A stretch of DNA of 64,000 bases from Tenrec ecaudatus (Eukaryota > Chordata > Mammalia > Afrosoricida > Tenrecidae), in contig NC_134539.1 in the NCBI RefSeq assembly GCF_050624435.1, positions 143,316,025 through 143,380,024 of the forward strand. The letters are read 5' to 3'. This document shows, piece after piece, positions 62,880 to 64,000 of the stretch. Below the pieces are notes generated by a model. It did not search any database. It was given only the letters and a program-made list of their open reading frames with translations, and was not told the origin of the DNA. The stretch's first letter is position 1, and the number at the start of each line of letters is the position of its first letter. Made by a program: the position numbers and the translations under genes.

Positions 62880-63880
62880 CAATCTTTTTTTTGTTTAAAG
62901 AAATGCTGCACTTCCTGAAAAGAAAAATAAGTTTTTAAATTTCAATTACCCTCCAAGAAATAGTTCCCAGGTGAACGGCCTACCTGGTAACAAGGGGCCA
63001 AAATATATTTTTAAATAGCACCAACCTTAAAAAATAAATTTGTCAGAATTGCTGAAAGGAGAAAGGAAAAACAACAATAGCAACAAAAGAGCACACCCCT
63101 CATGCCCAGGCCAAAGCGGGAAGTGGCAGTGGGGACAGAGCTTGCCAACGAGACCTATAGTGCTTGCTGTACTGAGAGCCCCTAACAGCCGGCGCTTCCT
63201 ACACAAAGGAGTCCCCCTGCCTCCGCTGTTCGCGAGAGTCACTAATTTCTTGGCGTCCCGTAAACTGGTTAAATGCAACCCAACCACACATCTGTACTGG
63301 TTAAATCCATATGCCAACACTAGTGATGATTCAGTAATGTTAAACAAAACTGCTGAACCAGTTTTAAAGCACACCACACACTTTCTATGAATCTTTCCCC
63401 CTCCCACCCTCCATTCCAACCGCCATGGTGTTTGTGCCGGGAGGTTTTTCTTTCCTCTAAGGCGTGCCACACCGGTTCCTGGGATCCGGGAGCAGGCTCC
63501 CCTTTCCCTCCCACCACATTCACTGGGCTCCTGTTATGTTACATAAGCCTCACTGTGCATTCTTTACGTAAGGCGAAGAAAACCATTCCTCTCAGCTTAG
63601 AGTACAATGCTTGGATCACGCTCACAAGGATTGTGGCAATGTGTTCCAACTGAGTATCGCTATGCCAGCGAGTGTGCTCCGAGTTCCGGGAACCAGGGTG
63701 CCAAGGGCATGCGGGCCAGGCACCTTTCGCCCAAGGCCACTGGGTGGCTCGTCACAGAGGAGAGACGCAGGCCCCTGACTTCCGGGTTCATTTTGGGTGG
63801 TGATTACACACAACAAAGCCTCGGTTAGCACCTTGATACAGGCATGCAAGTGAGGAAGGAGGAGAAAAATCCCAAGGGAC
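62880..63880 (-). other. Intron 1 segment, nothing identified
   Basis: No exon, CpG island or clear repeat seen. Human ERN1 intron 1 is tens of kilobases, so exon 1 being outside the window is expected. Confidence 0.5.
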
Positions 63881-63883
63881 TTT

Positions 63884-64000
63884 GTGGTTGCACTAAGTCA
63901 ATTGCCACGCATGGTGACCCCCAGTGCACTGGGAGGGGAGCTGGGGCTTCTGGTGCCGGATTTTCTGTGGTGGGCGATCAGGCCCTTCTTCTGAGGTATC
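63884..64000 (-). mobile_element. AfroSINE, continuing past the window end
   Basis: GCACTAAGTCAATTGCCACG, CATGGTGACCCCCAGTGCAC and body to the window edge. Confidence 0.65.

Noticed and set aside
58823-64000. ERN1 exon 1 and promoter
   Set aside because: Searched for a signal peptide of the MPARRLLLLL type, a GT donor after a leucine-rich start, and a CpG island; none seen. The CTCG/CGCG stretch at 61765 is a simple repeat, not a promoter.

Overview
The window is nuclear DNA from a placental mammal. It holds the 3' five-sixths or so of one large intron-rich gene, ERN1, which encodes the ER stress sensor IRE1-alpha. ERN1 lies on the minus strand, so transcription runs from high to low coordinates. 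Exons 2 to 22 are all present, each bounded by GT-AG splice sites and joining in consistent phase. Together they encode 967 residues. Exon 1 (start codon and most of the signal peptide) should lie beyond position 64000. The reading frame is intact, with every key luminal, kinase and RNase residue I could check, so this looks like the functional gene.

Organism: the introns are full of AfroSINE copies, the tRNA-derived SINE of Afrotheria, and of RTE-type LINE fragments with a related 3' tail. One copy of the hAT transposon SPIN ('Space Invaders') lies in the last intron. SPIN is known for patchy, horizontally acquired distribution; among Afrotheria it was reported from the tenrec Echinops. Afrotheria is therefore well supported and a tenrec is the most likely source. 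The species call is an inference.

Layout: 1-2669 is intergenic DNA downstream of ERN1, with a 16-bp minisatellite and two SINE remnants. 2670-6137 is the probable 3' UTR, with a distal poly(A) signal and an AU-rich element cluster. 6138-16596 carries exons 22 to 13 (RNase/KEN domain, kinase, cytosolic linker). 17829-18014 is exon 12 (transmembrane segment). 18394-36585 carries exons 11 to 3 (luminal stress-sensing domain). 36586-58701 is the 22-kb intron 2, mostly repeats. 58702-58822 is exon 2, and 58823-64000 is the 3' part of intron 1.

I found no second protein-coding gene, no structural RNA gene and no new multigene system. The items most worth a second look are a lineage-specific C-terminal extension of IRE1-alpha, the SPIN copy, a retroposon family of about 1.9 kb that I cannot name (two long copies flanking exons 3-4 and one short copy with a clear 14-bp target duplication), a CA-rich tract just downstream of the exon 21 splice donor, and a SINE close to the exon 15 donor.
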